Positions 1-9,161 of a stretch of 64,000 nt of DNA are shown here, piece after piece (the first letter of the stretch is position 1; each line of letters opens with the position of its first letter). The position numbers were made by a program, and so were the translations under genes. The stretch is from Prorocentrum cordatum (Eukaryota; Sar; Dinophyceae; Prorocentrales; Prorocentraceae). The stretch covers positions 333,235 through 397,234 of the forward strand of contig CAUYUJ010004324.1 of the NCBI GenBank assembly GCA_963575745.1, given 5' to 3'. The notes beneath the pieces are model-generated. The model was not told the origin of the DNA. It saw only the letters and a program-made list of their open reading frames with translations, and did no database searches.

Positions 1-889
1 ATGCTCCTTCTCCTCGCCTCCCCTCTCTCCCCTCCTTCCTCCTGCTTCCTCTCCCCGCCCCCTCGCCCTCCCTCATGTTCTCCCCCCTCTTCGCCGCGGC
101 GCCTTCTGACGGGATTCATCACCTTGCCCTTCAACCGATGTCACCCCAACATGCTTATACTATATGTGCATCGCCCCCTCCCCAGGGGCGACGCGCGCAA
201 CGAGAAATCTTATAGTATGTGTGTCGCGGCGGGCGCTTTCTGGCCACACCGCTCGGGAAACGATCTACTACAAGATGGTTATACTATATGTTCGGGTCGG
301 ACGCGAGCCTCCAAGGAGAACATGTAGTATTAGTATGTCTCTGTGCGTCCCATTCAAAGATAGAAAGGAGGGCAGGGGAACGTCAGATGGCGGGTCCGTG
401 GAAGGCTGGAGTAAGCAGTGATTGTCTGTGTGAAAGGAAGATGTTGATGCTATTATAGTATGTTTGTTATTTTTTCTTGATGTTTGTTCATGTATTGTAG
501 CCCCCCCCGCAAACGGAATGCAGGTGGAAATGTCTCACGCGAAGACTGTGTTCGGAAAATGTACGCCGAATGATGCGTTTGCGAACCTTCCCCGCATTAA
601 ATCAGTCGTACGCTTTCCAAAGAAAGGATTATGGCTGCATGTCCGTCGCGATTTGAGGCGATGTGTACTCCCACACAGAAGGTGTCTATGTGGAAATGTT
701 GTATATCGAAGTTTTATACCGCCCTCCCGCAGAGCGGACTGTTTGGCTGTAAAGCCAACGCACGGAGTCTGTTTGAATACCCGCTTCATACTAGGAATTC
801 GATCGCTAATCCTCCCCGTTGTACATACTATGCCGTTTGTTTGGAATTCCATTCAAAAGAGAACAGTATGTAAACATTAGTACATACTA
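1..889. other. Spacer without a recognisable gene
   Basis: The first 120 bases are pyrimidine-rich low-complexity sequence. From about 140 the base composition becomes AT-richer than most of the window. A short motif of the TATACTATATG / TATAGTATG kind recurs near 158, 211, 278, 332, 455 and 866. Open frames here are short and resemble nothing I know. Confidence 0.6.
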
Positions 890-1162
890 GACGCTCCGCG
901 TATCCCCACCAGCTTTACTTCGGCCGCCTGGCACACCTGCAGCTCCTGCAGTTTGCCTTCAGCCCCCGGCGCCGCTCAGCGTCCCTCGGTGGCAGCTTTG
1001 GCAGCCGTGAGTGCGCTCGCTGGATACTTAGGTTCCGCCCGTAGCCTGGGTCGATCCTTAACGCCGCCTGCGCCTTCGCTTGCGGCCGCGACCAAAAATC
1101 CCCACCAGCCCATCCAGAAACAATGTCCAGGCGAGTTGAGGTGATCAGGGAAGTGCGGGAGC
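890..1162 (+). repeat. Left end of interspersed TIR element, split by a 184-bp insertion
   Basis: Bases 890-913 match the left end of the elements at 40659 and 49789 (GACGCTYCGCGTAYCCCC then ACCAGC). The match resumes at 1098-1162 and runs on through GTTGAGGTGATCAGG. The 12 bases ATCCCCACCAGC occur at both 902-913 and 1098-1109, so the 184 bases between look like an insertion with a target-site duplication. No right end of the element is seen before the LINE. Confidence 0.65.
914..1097. mobile_element. Short insertion flanked by a 12-bp direct duplication
   Basis: This 184-bp GC-rich segment interrupts an otherwise conserved repeat and is bounded by a perfect 12-bp direct repeat. Its right edge reads ACCAAAAA, which could be a short A tail. 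A SINE-like or other short retroposed piece, or an introner, would fit. I do not recognise the sequence itself. Confidence 0.45.
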
Positions 1163-1195
1163 AACGAGGTGGACGGCCGAACCGAGCGAAAGAGG

Positions 1196-1312
1196 AGGAG
1201 GAGAAGGAGGAGGCTGGATGGATGGATGAGGGAGTGGGGAGATGGACGGTGAATGTGATGATTATGAGGATGAGGAGGAAGAGAAGGAGGAGGAGGAGGA
1301 GGAGGAGGAAGG
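1196..1312. repeat. GGA-type triplet microsatellite, 5' flank of the LINE
   Basis: Purine-rich GGA/GAG triplets with a few interruptions run right up to the spliced-leader copy at 1314. A similar GGA tract appears at the other end of the LINE (7124-7170), so the element may have inserted into a triplet microsatellite. Confidence 0.75.
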
Positions 1313-1313
1313 G

Positions 1314-1359
1314 TCCGTAGCCATTTTGGCTCAAGTCCGTAGAGTTTCTCTGGCTCAGG
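1314..1359 (+). other. DinoSL: Dinoflagellate spliced leader (DinoSL) plus tandem SL relic at the LINE 5' end
   Basis: Bases 1314-1335 match the 22-nt DinoSL exactly (TCCGTAGCC ... GGCTCAAG). The next bases, 1336-1359, are a diverged second copy: TCCGTAG, then a changed middle, then CTGGCTCAGG. In dinoflagellates this leader is joined to mRNAs by trans-splicing and is not normally encoded in front of genes. A genomic copy therefore marks DNA made by reverse transcription of a mature mRNA. The tandem relic suggests at least two rounds of trans-splicing and reintegration. It lies about 115 bases before the ORF1 start codon, where a full-length LINE transcript would begin. Confidence 0.96.
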
Positions 1360-1474
1360 ACTTGACCTCACTGGCGAGGGGGATTTGCGGCCCCCACCGT
1401 CCTCTCGCGCTGCCTTGTGCAGGCTTCCCCTTTTGTGAGCTCCTGTTGGAGCAATTTTGCAGGTTCAAGCTTTC

Positions 1475-2635
1475 ATGGGAGGGACCAGTCGCGGCGGCGG
1501 TGATGTCTGGTGTTGCCCCAAGAAGAAGTGCGGTTTCAAGAACAACTTCGCTTTAAAGAAGTTTTGTTACATTTGTGGTGCTGAGCGTCCTCCTGTGCCT
1601 GCCACTCGCCCAGCCCCGCCTCCGCAAGGGGACTGGGCGCATGGGCCTCCGCGGCAGAAGGATGTCAAGCCCAAGATTCCGCAGCTCGACTCCTCTCAGC
1701 TTACCGTGTTCGTCAAGATGTCCGACGCGGACTTCGAGACCTCCAAGTCGCTCCTCGGCCCTTCGCAGAGGGCCAGGGTATCGGCTCAGCGGGCCTGGGC
1801 GGCTGGGGACCCCAAGGCGGTCGCCAGGCACGCCCAGATGGCTTATGATGAGGCCAAGCGGGAGGCGTTGCAAGTGCAGCAGAAGGTTGACAAGCTCGAG
1901 AGCCATGTGCAGGAGAAGTTTTTGGAGCTCGTGGCGCTCAAGGCCAAATCCGAGCAGGTCCAGGCGCATGAGCTCGCATGTGCAGCCAAGGCCACTGCCG
2001 CCTGGGCTGCTGCCAGCAGTGGTCCTGTGCGGGTTAGGCCTCCTGGTGGTGATCGTGCAGAAGTTCAGCCCGACGATCCTGCGTTCGCTTTGCTGCTGCA
2101 GCTCGAGGCCATGGACAAGAAGCTTGCATGCTCGCTTCGTTCTCTTCTTGCCACTCGTGATGGCATGCTGCGCCCTGCGGGAGATGGCAGTGAGGAGGCC
2201 GACAGTGACAGTGATGACGGCATGCGCGATGTGCCCGTATCTGAGCCGCAGGCCCTCGACGCTGCTGCCGCCGCCATAGCCGTCTTCGGAGGAGACGCGC
2301 TCGGTGCAGCAGGTTCGCCCTTCGCGCCAGGCGCTGCGCCTGCCACCCTTGTGCCGTCTGGAGGGGGGACGGCGACGGGGGGCGGGGGTAAAAGTGACTC
2401 GGCGCAAGGAGCAGCTGGCAGCCTGCATGCCTCAGCTCACTTCTCGTCCTTTTTGCAGCGTCTCACCACCGATGAAGGGTGGGACAAGTTCTTGCAGTCC
2501 AAGGGCTTGTCTCGCAAGCAGTGTGATAACATCGTCGGTGGGCTCAATGATGCTGCGCAGAAGAAGTTTAAGTGCACTCCTTTCGACGACCCGATCAGTA
2601 CCCCTGCCGCTGCGGCCGATCGGCCTTCTGTTTAG
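1475..2635 (+). CDS. LINE ORF1: RanBP2-type zinc finger and coiled-coil protein
   Basis: 386 residues from the first in-frame ATG (1475). Residues about 12-35 form a RanBP2-like zinc finger: Trp followed by Cys-x4-Cys, an Asn at the usual place, then Cys-x2-Cys (ending CYIC). Such fingers bind single-stranded RNA or ubiquitin in other proteins; here RNA binding would suit an ORF1 chaperone, by inference. Residues about 115-185 are rich in Glu, Lys, Gln, Leu and Ala in heptad-like spacing and probably form a coiled coil, as in other LINE ORF1 trimers. An acidic Asp/Ser stretch follows (around 2190-2225), then an Ala/Gly-rich linker. The frame ends at TAG 2633-2635, exactly where the ORF2 endonuclease begins in the +1 frame. 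A decayed protein of the same layout lies at 33185-33885. Confidence 0.85.
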   Translation: MGGTSRGGGDVWCCPKKKCGFKNNFALKKFCYICGAERPPVPATRPAPPPQGDWAHGPPRQKDVKPKIPQLDSSQLTVFVKMSDADFETSKSLLGPSQRARVSAQRAWAAGDPKAVARHAQMAYDEAKREALQVQQKVDKLESHVQEKFLELVALKAKSEQVQAHELACAAKATAAWAAASSGPVRVRPPGGDRAEVQPDDPAFALLLQLEAMDKKLACSLRSLLATRDGMLRPAGDGSEEADSDSDDGMRDVPVSEPQALDAAAAAIAVFGGDALGAAGSPFAPGAAPATLVPSGGGTATGGGGKSDSAQGAAGSLHASAHFSSFLQRLTTDEGWDKFLQSKGLSRKQCDNIVGGLNDAAQKKFKCTPFDDPISTPAAAADRPSV

Positions 2636-5600
2636 CAGGAAGGTGCAGAAGGTTTGGTCGATCATCACCGCCAACGTTGGTGGGCAAGTCGGCCTGGACG
2701 CCTACCTGTCGGAGTCCATCGACAGTGACGTTCTTTTGCTGCAGGAGCCCCGCATGCTGCCCGCTGCCTCTCAGGCGCTTGAGTCCAAGATGCGTGCTGC
2801 GGGGTGGTCGGCTTCAGCTACGGCGGCGCTTCCCACAGCTGGCAACCCGCCTGGTGGGCTGGTTACGGCTACAGTTGCTCGCGTGGGGATTGCGCCGCTT
2901 GAGAGTTTCGACAGCCAGGTTGTGGCCGCTCGTGCAGCGGCGTTACATGTGGGTGGTATGTTGCGTGGCGGCTTCCTCATTGTCAATCTGTACTTGGTGC
3001 ACTCCGTGGGCATGGATGAGCAGAACTGGGCGATCCTGTCGCGAGTGGGAGCTCGGCTCAAGGCGGCAGGCATGCCCTTCATTATCGGTGGTGACTGGAC
3101 TTGCACTCCTAGTGATTTGGTTAAGACGTCTTGGGTGGACGCCCTCGACGCTGTCATCGTTGCGCCCACCGAGGGCACGTGCAGGCCCGCCATGCGCTGC
3201 ATCGACTACTTCGTAGTGTCGCGCCAGATTGCAGGTCAGGCCAGGGCCGAAGTTGTTCAGAACGTTCCCATCTCTCCCCACCTTCCTGTTAGGCTCGTTT
3301 TGCCGTCTGTCGAGCCCCTGTGTAGCGTTCGCTTCGTGCAGATCCCTAAGAGGTTTCCCACTGAGTTGCCCATCGGGTGTCCTGGGCCCCCTCCTGAGGT
3401 TGACCCCTGGGACCACGTCGGGGAGCTCTGTTCGGACCCCGACCGCCCGATCCAGGATAAGTGGGACGCGTTTCTTAGGGCTGTTGAAGGTCAGCGGCTG
3501 TATTTGTTTCAGATTTCTGGGGGCCAGTGCGACGAGTATGTTGGGGGGGACAGGCCGCCCCAGGTTAAGTGGAAGACTCCGTCCGCCCCCAACCCACCCA
3601 GGTTTCCCAAGTTAACCCCTCTCGCCTGTTGGTGGCGCAAGGTTCAGAATGTCCTGGCTGATCTCAGTAGGTCGCCTACTGGCGCCCGAAGGTCGCAGCT
3701 CGTCGCGGCTGCTGGGCGACTTTCTCGCTTTCACCGTCTACCAGAGACGGCCGAGATCGCTGCTTGGACGGCGACGCTGAGGCAGGTTTTATTCCTCCCG
3801 ATGGAGTCGGCGCGGTGCCTCGCCGACTTTGCGAGCCGCGAGGCGACGGGGCTCCAGCAGGCCTGCGCTCAGGCCAAGGAACGTGAATGGGGGAATTGGG
3901 TTGGCAAGCATTCGTCTGGGGGCGTGTCTGCGTTGTACAAGTTTTCGGCCCTGCCCATTCCCTTTCAGCCTGCCTCGCTCTGTCACGGCGCCCTTCGACC
4001 CTGCGCGTCGCTCGAGTCGATCGATGCTCTCGAAGAAGAGTGGAAGCGTTGGTGGCAAGTCGGAGTTGAGCACCAGCCCCTCAATTGGCCTGAGCTCGGG
4101 GAGCCCCCTCCGCGGCCCACTGTGGCCGAGCTCGTGCGAGCTCTCAAGTCTTTCAAGCCTTCGACGGGCACGGGGTTTGATCAGATCTCATCCCGCTCTC
4201 TTCTGCTGTTGCCGCCTGCTGCTCTCGAGGCTCTGTGTGATGTTGTGCGCCGCATCGAGCATAAGCGAGAGTGGCCCTGTATGTGGAATCGCATCGTGTT
4301 TATTCTCAAGAGGACGGGTGGTGTTAGACCTTTGGGGCTCTTGCATGTGTTGGCCAGGGTCCAGTGTCGCCTGAGACGTCCTCTCACCAGGAATTGGCAG
4401 GCCTCCAACTGCAGGGCTTTCTTTTGGAGCACCCATGGTAAGGCTTCTGGAAAGTGCGTTTGGATCCAGGCGGCCTGGTCGGAGCACTCCACCTACAAGG
4501 ATCGTGCGCGTGCCACTCTTTTACTTGATTTAAAGAAGGCGTTTGAGTTGGTTCAGCATCATCACTTGTTGGCCGCTGCGGTGGCCACTAGCTTTCCCTT
4601 GTGGCAATTGTATCTCTTGGTCCAAATCTACCGCGCTCCGCGCATTCTCGATGTTGGGGGCGCGGTTGGGTCCCTGCTTTGTGTTGAGCAAACGATTGTG
4701 CCAGGATGTACTTTTGCCACTTGTATGCTGCAGTTGATTCTTTTAGGCCCTTTGGACGCAGTGCAGGCCGCCTGCCCTGCTGTGCAGCTGTCCGTCAACG
4801 TTGACGATTTTGGCCTCATGCGCTGGGGCACCGAGTCCCGCGTTGTCGGTGACATCGCCGCCGCAGGCCAGCACCTGTTGCAGCAGCTGCGCCAGGTCGA
4901 CTTGAAGTTCGCTCTCGACAAGTCTCGCGTTCTGAGCAATTTCCCTAAGGTTCGCGCTTCCATTGCAGCCAAGTTGAAGAGCCTTCAACCCCTGCCTGTC
5001 AGGTCTGAGCGTAATCTCGGCGTGGACTACGGCTCTGGCAAGGTTGCTAGTCGCGGCACGGTTCGTGGGCGTGTCACTCGCATGCGGCCTAGGTTGGTCC
5101 GAATGGGTTTCCTCAAGGGCACCAAGCCTCGTCGCCGCGTGCTCGGGTGCATGGCTCGAGCTGCTCTTGAGTCTTCGGTCCTTTTCGGTGCGACCGTCAT
5201 GGGGACTAATGGGCAGGAGTTGGAGGTTCTTCGAGGTGCAGCTGGCAAGTTGCAGGGCCACCGTCAGGATGGCAAGTCTCGGACCTTGAGCCTTCTCCTT
5301 TCCCCTGTTCCCCGATTGGACCCCATCTTCAGAGCCACTTGGTTGCCCGTTAAGTTTTACCTCCATGCCCTCTGGCATCGTTGGTTGCCCCATGAGGCTC
5401 TGGATTTCGGGCTCCGTGAAGCCCACAGGCATCTTTCTAGGTTGGCGCACCCGTGGTCTTCCATTAGGGGCCCCTTTTGCGCCCTGTGGGCCTCGCTCAG
5501 GCGTGTGGGTATCGTTGCTACTTCGTCCACTTCCTGGATCTGGCCTGATGGGGCCGACGTCAACCCGACGACCTACTGCCCCGTCACTGTTCAGGAGCTC

Positions 5601-6989
5601 GTGTTTCGTGTTGTGGAGGCCTGGCAGTATGGTAAGGTCGCGGAGCTTCTCGAGGTTGAGGACTTTGCCAATGGGCTGATCTTGGGACCCCTGAAGGCCC
5701 TCCTTGGCAGCAAGAGCAAGTTGTCGGCCCAGCAGCAGGGCCACCTGCGCAGCACGATCATCGGTGGGCAGTGGCCACAGAAGAGGCAGTGGGCAGCGGG
5801 CTATGACACGACTCCCTCATGTTTGCTCTGTCCTTTGCAGGAGGGGGCTCTGCTGCATAGGCACTGTTCTTGCTCGCGTTTAGTCAGTCTCGAGGGCAAG
5901 CCCAGCTTTTTAGCTGCAGCAGAGGCTGCTGCCACTACTTCAGTGCTGGCGTCGCTCTTCGCTGAGCGTTGTCTTGTGCCATTTCCATCTCTGAGTCGCC
6001 GTCCTCCTGGGTCTCCGATTTGTTGGGGGCTTGGAGGGCCCTCGGAGTTCACGGGAGATATTTGCGCTGATGTTTCTGTGTTCGAGGCTCAGTATCCCAG
6101 TCTGGCCAGTGCGGGCTGGGGGTGCGTTGCTTTGCATCAGGACCGTCAGGAAATTGTCTCGTTTTGTTCAGGACCGCTCTTGGACCCTCTGCAGTGCATC
6201 AATGCTGCCGAACTTGTTGCTGTCATCAATGTCCTGCGCTTCGCAATTCCTCCTGTGCGTATTTTCACGGATTCTGCCTTTGTGGCTGACGGTTTTCTTG
6301 AGCGTGGCCCAGAGGCTACCCGTGCTTGTGTTTCAGCGCATGCTCATCTCTGGAAGGAGTTCTGGAGGCTGGTGGATGACTGGGGCGGGGGGGTTGAGAT
6401 AAGCAAGATAAAGGGTCACGCGACCCAGGTTGATGTGCTGATAGGGCGAGGCGCCTCTGCACGTCATCGCTATGGCAGTGCCAAGGCAGACGAGGCTGCC
6501 AAGAGCGCTGCTTCCTTTGCCAGGGTCCCTGAGGCGGCCGTCGCGCAGCTTCAGGCCCGCAGTAAAGTCTTGCACGCCTGGGGCTCCTGGATTGCGCTTC
6601 TTTCAGAGGGGCTCGAGGACTGTGGGCACCCCAAGAAGCATGCTCGTGGTTTGCCCCCAGTGCCCCGCTTGGTTCTCGTCAAAGATCCTGTGGCCACCGA
6701 TCTGGTCAGTCGTGCCCTTGCCGCGCAGGCGAGCTGCTCGGGCAAGGTGCACGCCCTGGCCAAGTTCCAGCTTTCAGGTGGGCCACTAGTGGTCGGCTGC
6801 ACGCGTTGCGCTTGCTCTGCTGTCACGAGGCTTTCTGGTTTAGCGAGCCCGTGCCCACCCGTGGTCACAGAGCACGCTCGCAAGATGTTGAAGAGGCTTG
6901 CGAAAGGCGAATTCAGACTCAGTGGCAAAGTCTATCGGGTTCTTACCTTGATCAGGCTCCCTGTCCTGGCGACCACGGCGGGTATCTAG
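2634..6989 (+). CDS. LINE ORF2: endonuclease, reverse transcriptase, RNase H polyprotein
   Basis: This frame encodes the machinery for target-primed reverse transcription. The apurinic-type endonuclease starts at once (ITANVGG at about 2660), with a catalytic Glu in LLLQEP (2745), GGDW (Asp 3093), IDYFV (about 3200) and SPH (about 3276). The reverse transcriptase follows from about 4125: motif A LLDLKKAF (Asp 4527), motif C NVDDFG (Asp pair 4803-4808) and a conserved LGV downstream (about 5015). A Cys/His cluster sits near 5820-5875. RNase H follows, with Asp 6057, Glu 6210 (NAAEL), Asp 6270 (FTDS) and Asp 6489 (KADEAA), so its acidic set is complete. No ATG opens this frame at the domain start. 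The frame is open upstream inside ORF1, with an ATG at 2427, so ORF2 may start there or be made by a +1 shift at the ORF1 stop. The next ATG (2754) is already inside the endonuclease. Confidence 0.92.
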   Translation, partial: SRKVQKVWSIITANVGGQVGLDAYLSESIDSDVLLLQEPRMLPAASQALESKMRAAGWSASATAALPTAGNPPGGLVTATVARVGIAPLESFDSQVVAARAAALHVGGMLRGGFLIVNLYLVHSVGMDEQNWAILSRVGARLKAAGMPFIIGGDWTCTPSDLVKTSWVDALDAVIVAPTEGTCRPAMRCIDYFVVSRQIAGQARAEVVQNVPISPHLPVRLVLPSVEPLCSVRFVQIPKRFPTELPIGCPGPPPEVDPWDHVGELCSDPDRPIQDKWDAFLRAVEGQRLYLFQISGGQCDEYVGGDRPPQVKWKTPSAPNPPRFPKLTPLACWWRKVQNVLADLSRSPTGARRSQLVAAAGRLSRFHRLPETAEIAAWTATLRQVLFLPMESARCLADFASREATGLQQACAQAKEREWGNWVGKHSSGGVSALYKFSALPIPFQPASLCHGALRPCASLESIDALEEEWKRWWQVGVEHQPLNWPELGEPPPRPTVAELVRALKSFKPSTGTGFDQISSRSLLLLPPAALEALCDVVRRIEHKREWPCMWNRIVFILKRTGGVRPLGLLHVLARVQCRLRRPLTRNWQASNCRAFFWSTHGKASGKCVWIQAAWSEHSTYKDRARATLLLDLKKAFELVQHHHLLAAAVATSFPLWQLYLLVQIYRAPRILDVGGAVGSLLCVEQTIVPGCTFATCMLQLILLGPLDAVQAACPAVQLSVNVDDFGLMRWGTESRVVGDIAAAGQHLLQQLRQVDLKFALDKSRVLSNFPKVRASIAAKLKSLQPLPVRSERNLGVDYGSGKVASRGTVRGRVTRMRPRLVRMGFLKGTKPRRRVLGCMARAALESSVLFGATVMGTNGQELEVLRGAAGKLQGHRQDGKSRTLSLLLSPVPRLDPIFRATWLPVKFYLHALWHRWLPHEALDFGLREAHRHLSRLAHPWSSIRGPFCALWASLRRVGIVATSSTSWIWPDGADVNPTTYCPVTVQELVFRVVEAWQYGKVAELLEVEDFANGLILGPLKALLGSKSKLSAQQQGHLRSTIIGGQWPQKRQWAAGYDTTPSCLLCPLQEGALLHRHCSCSRLVSLEGKPSFLAAAEAAATTSVLASLFAERCLVPFPSLSRRPPGSPICWGLGGPSEFTGDICADVSVFEAQYPSLASAGWGCVALHQDRQEIVSFCSGPLLDPLQCINAAELVAVINVLRFAIPPVRIFTDSAFVADGFLERGPEATRACVSAHAHLWKEFWRLVDDWGGGVEISKIKGHATQVDVLIGRGASARHRYGSAKADEAAKSAASFARVPEAAVAQLQARSKVLHAWGSWIALLSEGLEDCGHPKKHARGLPPVPRLVLVKDPVATDLVSRALAAQASCSGKVHALAKFQLSGGPLVVGCTRCACSAVTRLSGLASPCPPVVTEHARKMLKRLAKGEFRLSGKVYRVLTLIRLPVLATTAGI

Positions 6990-7184
6990 GTTTTCTACAC
7001 CCGTGGGCCTTCGCCTGGTCGAGGGAGCCGTGTCCGCCAGTGGGGCCGAAGGCGGTTGCAAGGTGCGCCTTCGGCCCTGCTTTCACTGCTGGTGGTGGAC
7101 AGGCTCTGCCACCCCCAGGTTGTGCCGAGGAGGAGGAGGAAGGAGGAGCAGGAGGAGGAGGAGGGCCAGCGAAGGGGCCAGGGG
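6990..7184 (+). other. LINE 3' UTR followed by GGA triplets
   Basis: About 130 bases of non-coding GC-rich sequence follow the ORF2 stop. It contains the palindrome-like CCGAAGG / CCTTCGG pair around 7045-7075. A GGA/GAG triplet tract then begins at 7124. No poly(A) tail is visible, so the triplet tract is the only 3' boundary mark. Confidence 0.55.
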
Positions 7185-7845
7185 TCTCTTGGATGCCTCT
7201 CGGAGCCTCTTGGGATACCTCTTGGGCGCTTCTCGGAGGCCTCTTGGGACATCTTGCGGGTCTCTCGGCGGTCCTGGGGGGCTCTTGGGCGTCTCGGGTG
7301 CCTCGGGGGGGCCTCTTGGGGCCGCTCGGGGTCCTCTTGGGGGCCTCCTGGGGGTCCTCTTGGGGCCATCTTGGGGTCATCTTGAGGCCATCTTGGGGCC
7401 TCTTAGGGCCTCCTGGGCGCCTCTTGGGGCCATCTTGGAGGAGATCGATCAAAGAAGGGGGAGCTTTAATCAGCCTCCCCCCTCGGGAGCTCCCAAAATC
7501 ACATCTTCGGCCCCTCTTGGAGCGCTCTTGAGCGCTCTTGGGGCCGTCTTGGGGTTCTCTGGGCCTCTCTTGGGGCCCTCATGGGCCCTCTTGGGCCCTC
7601 TTGGAGCTGTCTGGAGGCCGCGGAAGGCCATCGGAAGCGAAAATGGCGAGAAGGCAGAATTCATTGAGTCGTCCTAGATGTTTGAAGGATTTTGGCTTCT
7701 TGGCGGCCTCCTGGGGAGGCTCCATGGCCGCTCGGAGCCATCTTGAAGCGGTCTTGGGGCCTCTTGGAGCATCTTGGGAGCCATCTTGACGCATCTTGGG
7801 GTATTTTGGGCAATCTTGGAGGTCATCTTGGGCCTCCCCGAAGGG
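7185..7845 (+). repeat. CTCTTGGGGCC minisatellite
   Basis: Imperfect short units of about 9-12 bases, mostly variants of CTCTTGGGGCC, are repeated dozens of times. A less repetitive stretch at 7620-7705 (GCGAAAATGGCGAGAAGGC, then GATTTTGGCTTCTTGG) matches the linker found four times in the array at 23430-25390. Both strands are open over long distances only because the units lack stop codons. Confidence 0.8.
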
Positions 7846-7846
7846 G

Positions 7847-7910
7847 AAAAGGGAGTGGTCGAAGAGGAAACGCTCTAGACCACCTACGCCCAGAGGGCTG
7901 GTGGGATTTC
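7847..7910 (+). repeat. Right end of the interspersed TIR element
   Basis: The block GAAGAGGAAACGCTCTAGAC, then CACCTACGCCCAGAGG, then GCTGGTGGGA matches the right ends at 41085 and 49993. Its last bases, GGCTGGTGGG, are the reverse complement of CCCACCAGCC at the left ends. Confidence 0.7.
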
Positions 7911-8986
7911 GAAACCACTTCTCACGGAAGAGCTCAATGTGCAATTCTTTTCCCGCCGCTCATCTCTACCGTCGCGAGTCCCAGCTTCCTAGTCTTGTTT
8001 TTCGTGCAACTCGCAACACACAATACTTACAAAGTAGATATATGGGGGGGCAGGGATTCCCTCCATCCGCTTTTCTTCGCTCCTATCCCTGCACCCCTCG
8101 CTCTCCCCCCCGCCCCTTCCCCCCATCCCCTCCCTCCCCCATTCATTCCTCCATTGTCGCCTCCCTCCCCTCCCCCTCCGCCCGCTGTCTCCGGTCGGCC
8201 GCCCGTTGGCCAGGGACTGGAAAAAATGGTCGTGTTGTTGAGGGAGGCCTTCGCGGCTGACATACTGGAGGGCCCCAGAAAAGGTTGAGGCAGAGAACCC
8301 TTCCTCCCCCTTTTCAATTGTCTCCGTCCTCCTCATCTTCTTCCTCCTCTTTCTCCTCCTATTCCCCTTCCTCCCCGTCATCAGGCCCTCCTCCTCCCCC
8401 CCAATTCCATATCCCCTCGTCCTCCCCACACCCCACATCCGATTTTCATCCCCCCTCTTCCTGCTCCGCCTGCTCCTGTTCCTCCTTGCTATCACTGGTA
8501 GCCCTCTTCCTTCTCCCACTAATGTTAATGTGTTTCTCTTCCCCCCCATCCACCTAATCTGCCCTGATCCTCTCTCATCCTCCCAATCTCATCTCATCCT
8601 TCTCTCCCTCTCTCCAATGACCAGCCCCTTCTCTTTCCCCCCCGACCTCCTCCCTTCATCTTCGGGTTGGGTGGGAAACGGGGATCGGGGCGAGGGATTG
8701 GAAGTCAAGGCCGATGAAAGACAGAGAAGCTGGGAAAACGGGATCTATTTGTTTTCCGTTGATAATCGGGATGCGCAGCAAGGGGGCCCAAATAGGTATC
8801 ACAGCTGGTTCGGGAAAATGTTCCAGAAGTGTTTCATTGGGGCCCAAAAGAGAACCTCAACCTGCATTAAGAAAGGGGGGGGCAATGGTGCTTATTGTCT
8901 GGGGGAGGGCTTGGCCAATCTTGAGGCACCGGGGCAAGGAGCAGATCCAGGAACATGTTTTCGTTTGACATTATTACGCAGGCGAT
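7911..8986. other. Spacer, largely pyrimidine-rich, no gene seen
   Basis: From about 8080 to 8660 the sequence is C/T-rich with TCC and CCCT runs. After that it is mixed. The open frames are low-complexity Pro/Ser products without recognisable domains. Confidence 0.6.
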
Positions 8987-9161
8987 CGCAAACATGGATT
9001 AAGGGGGCGTGGATTAACGACGGGTCCCTGTTCCACGGGAAACCGCGGATTTCTGCCGCCGAACGAGGTGGCACCGGCCGCATTTCGGGGAGGGCACCTC
9101 CCCCGATCCATGGATTTGGCGACCGCGCGCCAAATCCATGGATCGCTAATCCATGTTTGCG
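8987..9161. repeat. Nested inverted repeats able to form a compound hairpin
   Basis: The inner pair is perfect: 17 bases at 9105-9121 (GATCCATGGATTTGGCG) and their reverse complement at 9128-9144, separated by six bases. The outer pair is 8987-9001 (CGCAAACATGGATTA) and 9147-9161 (TAATCCATGTTTGCG). The arms share the core CATGGATT. This could be a small palindromic transposon end or a folded RNA. Nothing nearby says which. Confidence 0.8.

Larger units (their letters stand above)
1314..7123 (+). mobile_element. Full-length-looking non-LTR (LINE) retrotransposon
   Basis: The element has a DinoSL-bearing 5' end, a 5' leader of about 115 nt after the SL pair, ORF1 (1475-2635), ORF2 (about 2634-6989) and a short 3' UTR to about 7123. 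GGA triplets flank both sides. ORF2 carries endonuclease, reverse transcriptase and RNase H domains without a stop codon. No long terminal repeats or integrase are seen. The 3' boundary is inferred from the switch to GGA repeats and is approximate. It looks recent and perhaps still competent, because every recognisable catalytic residue is present. Confidence 0.88.
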
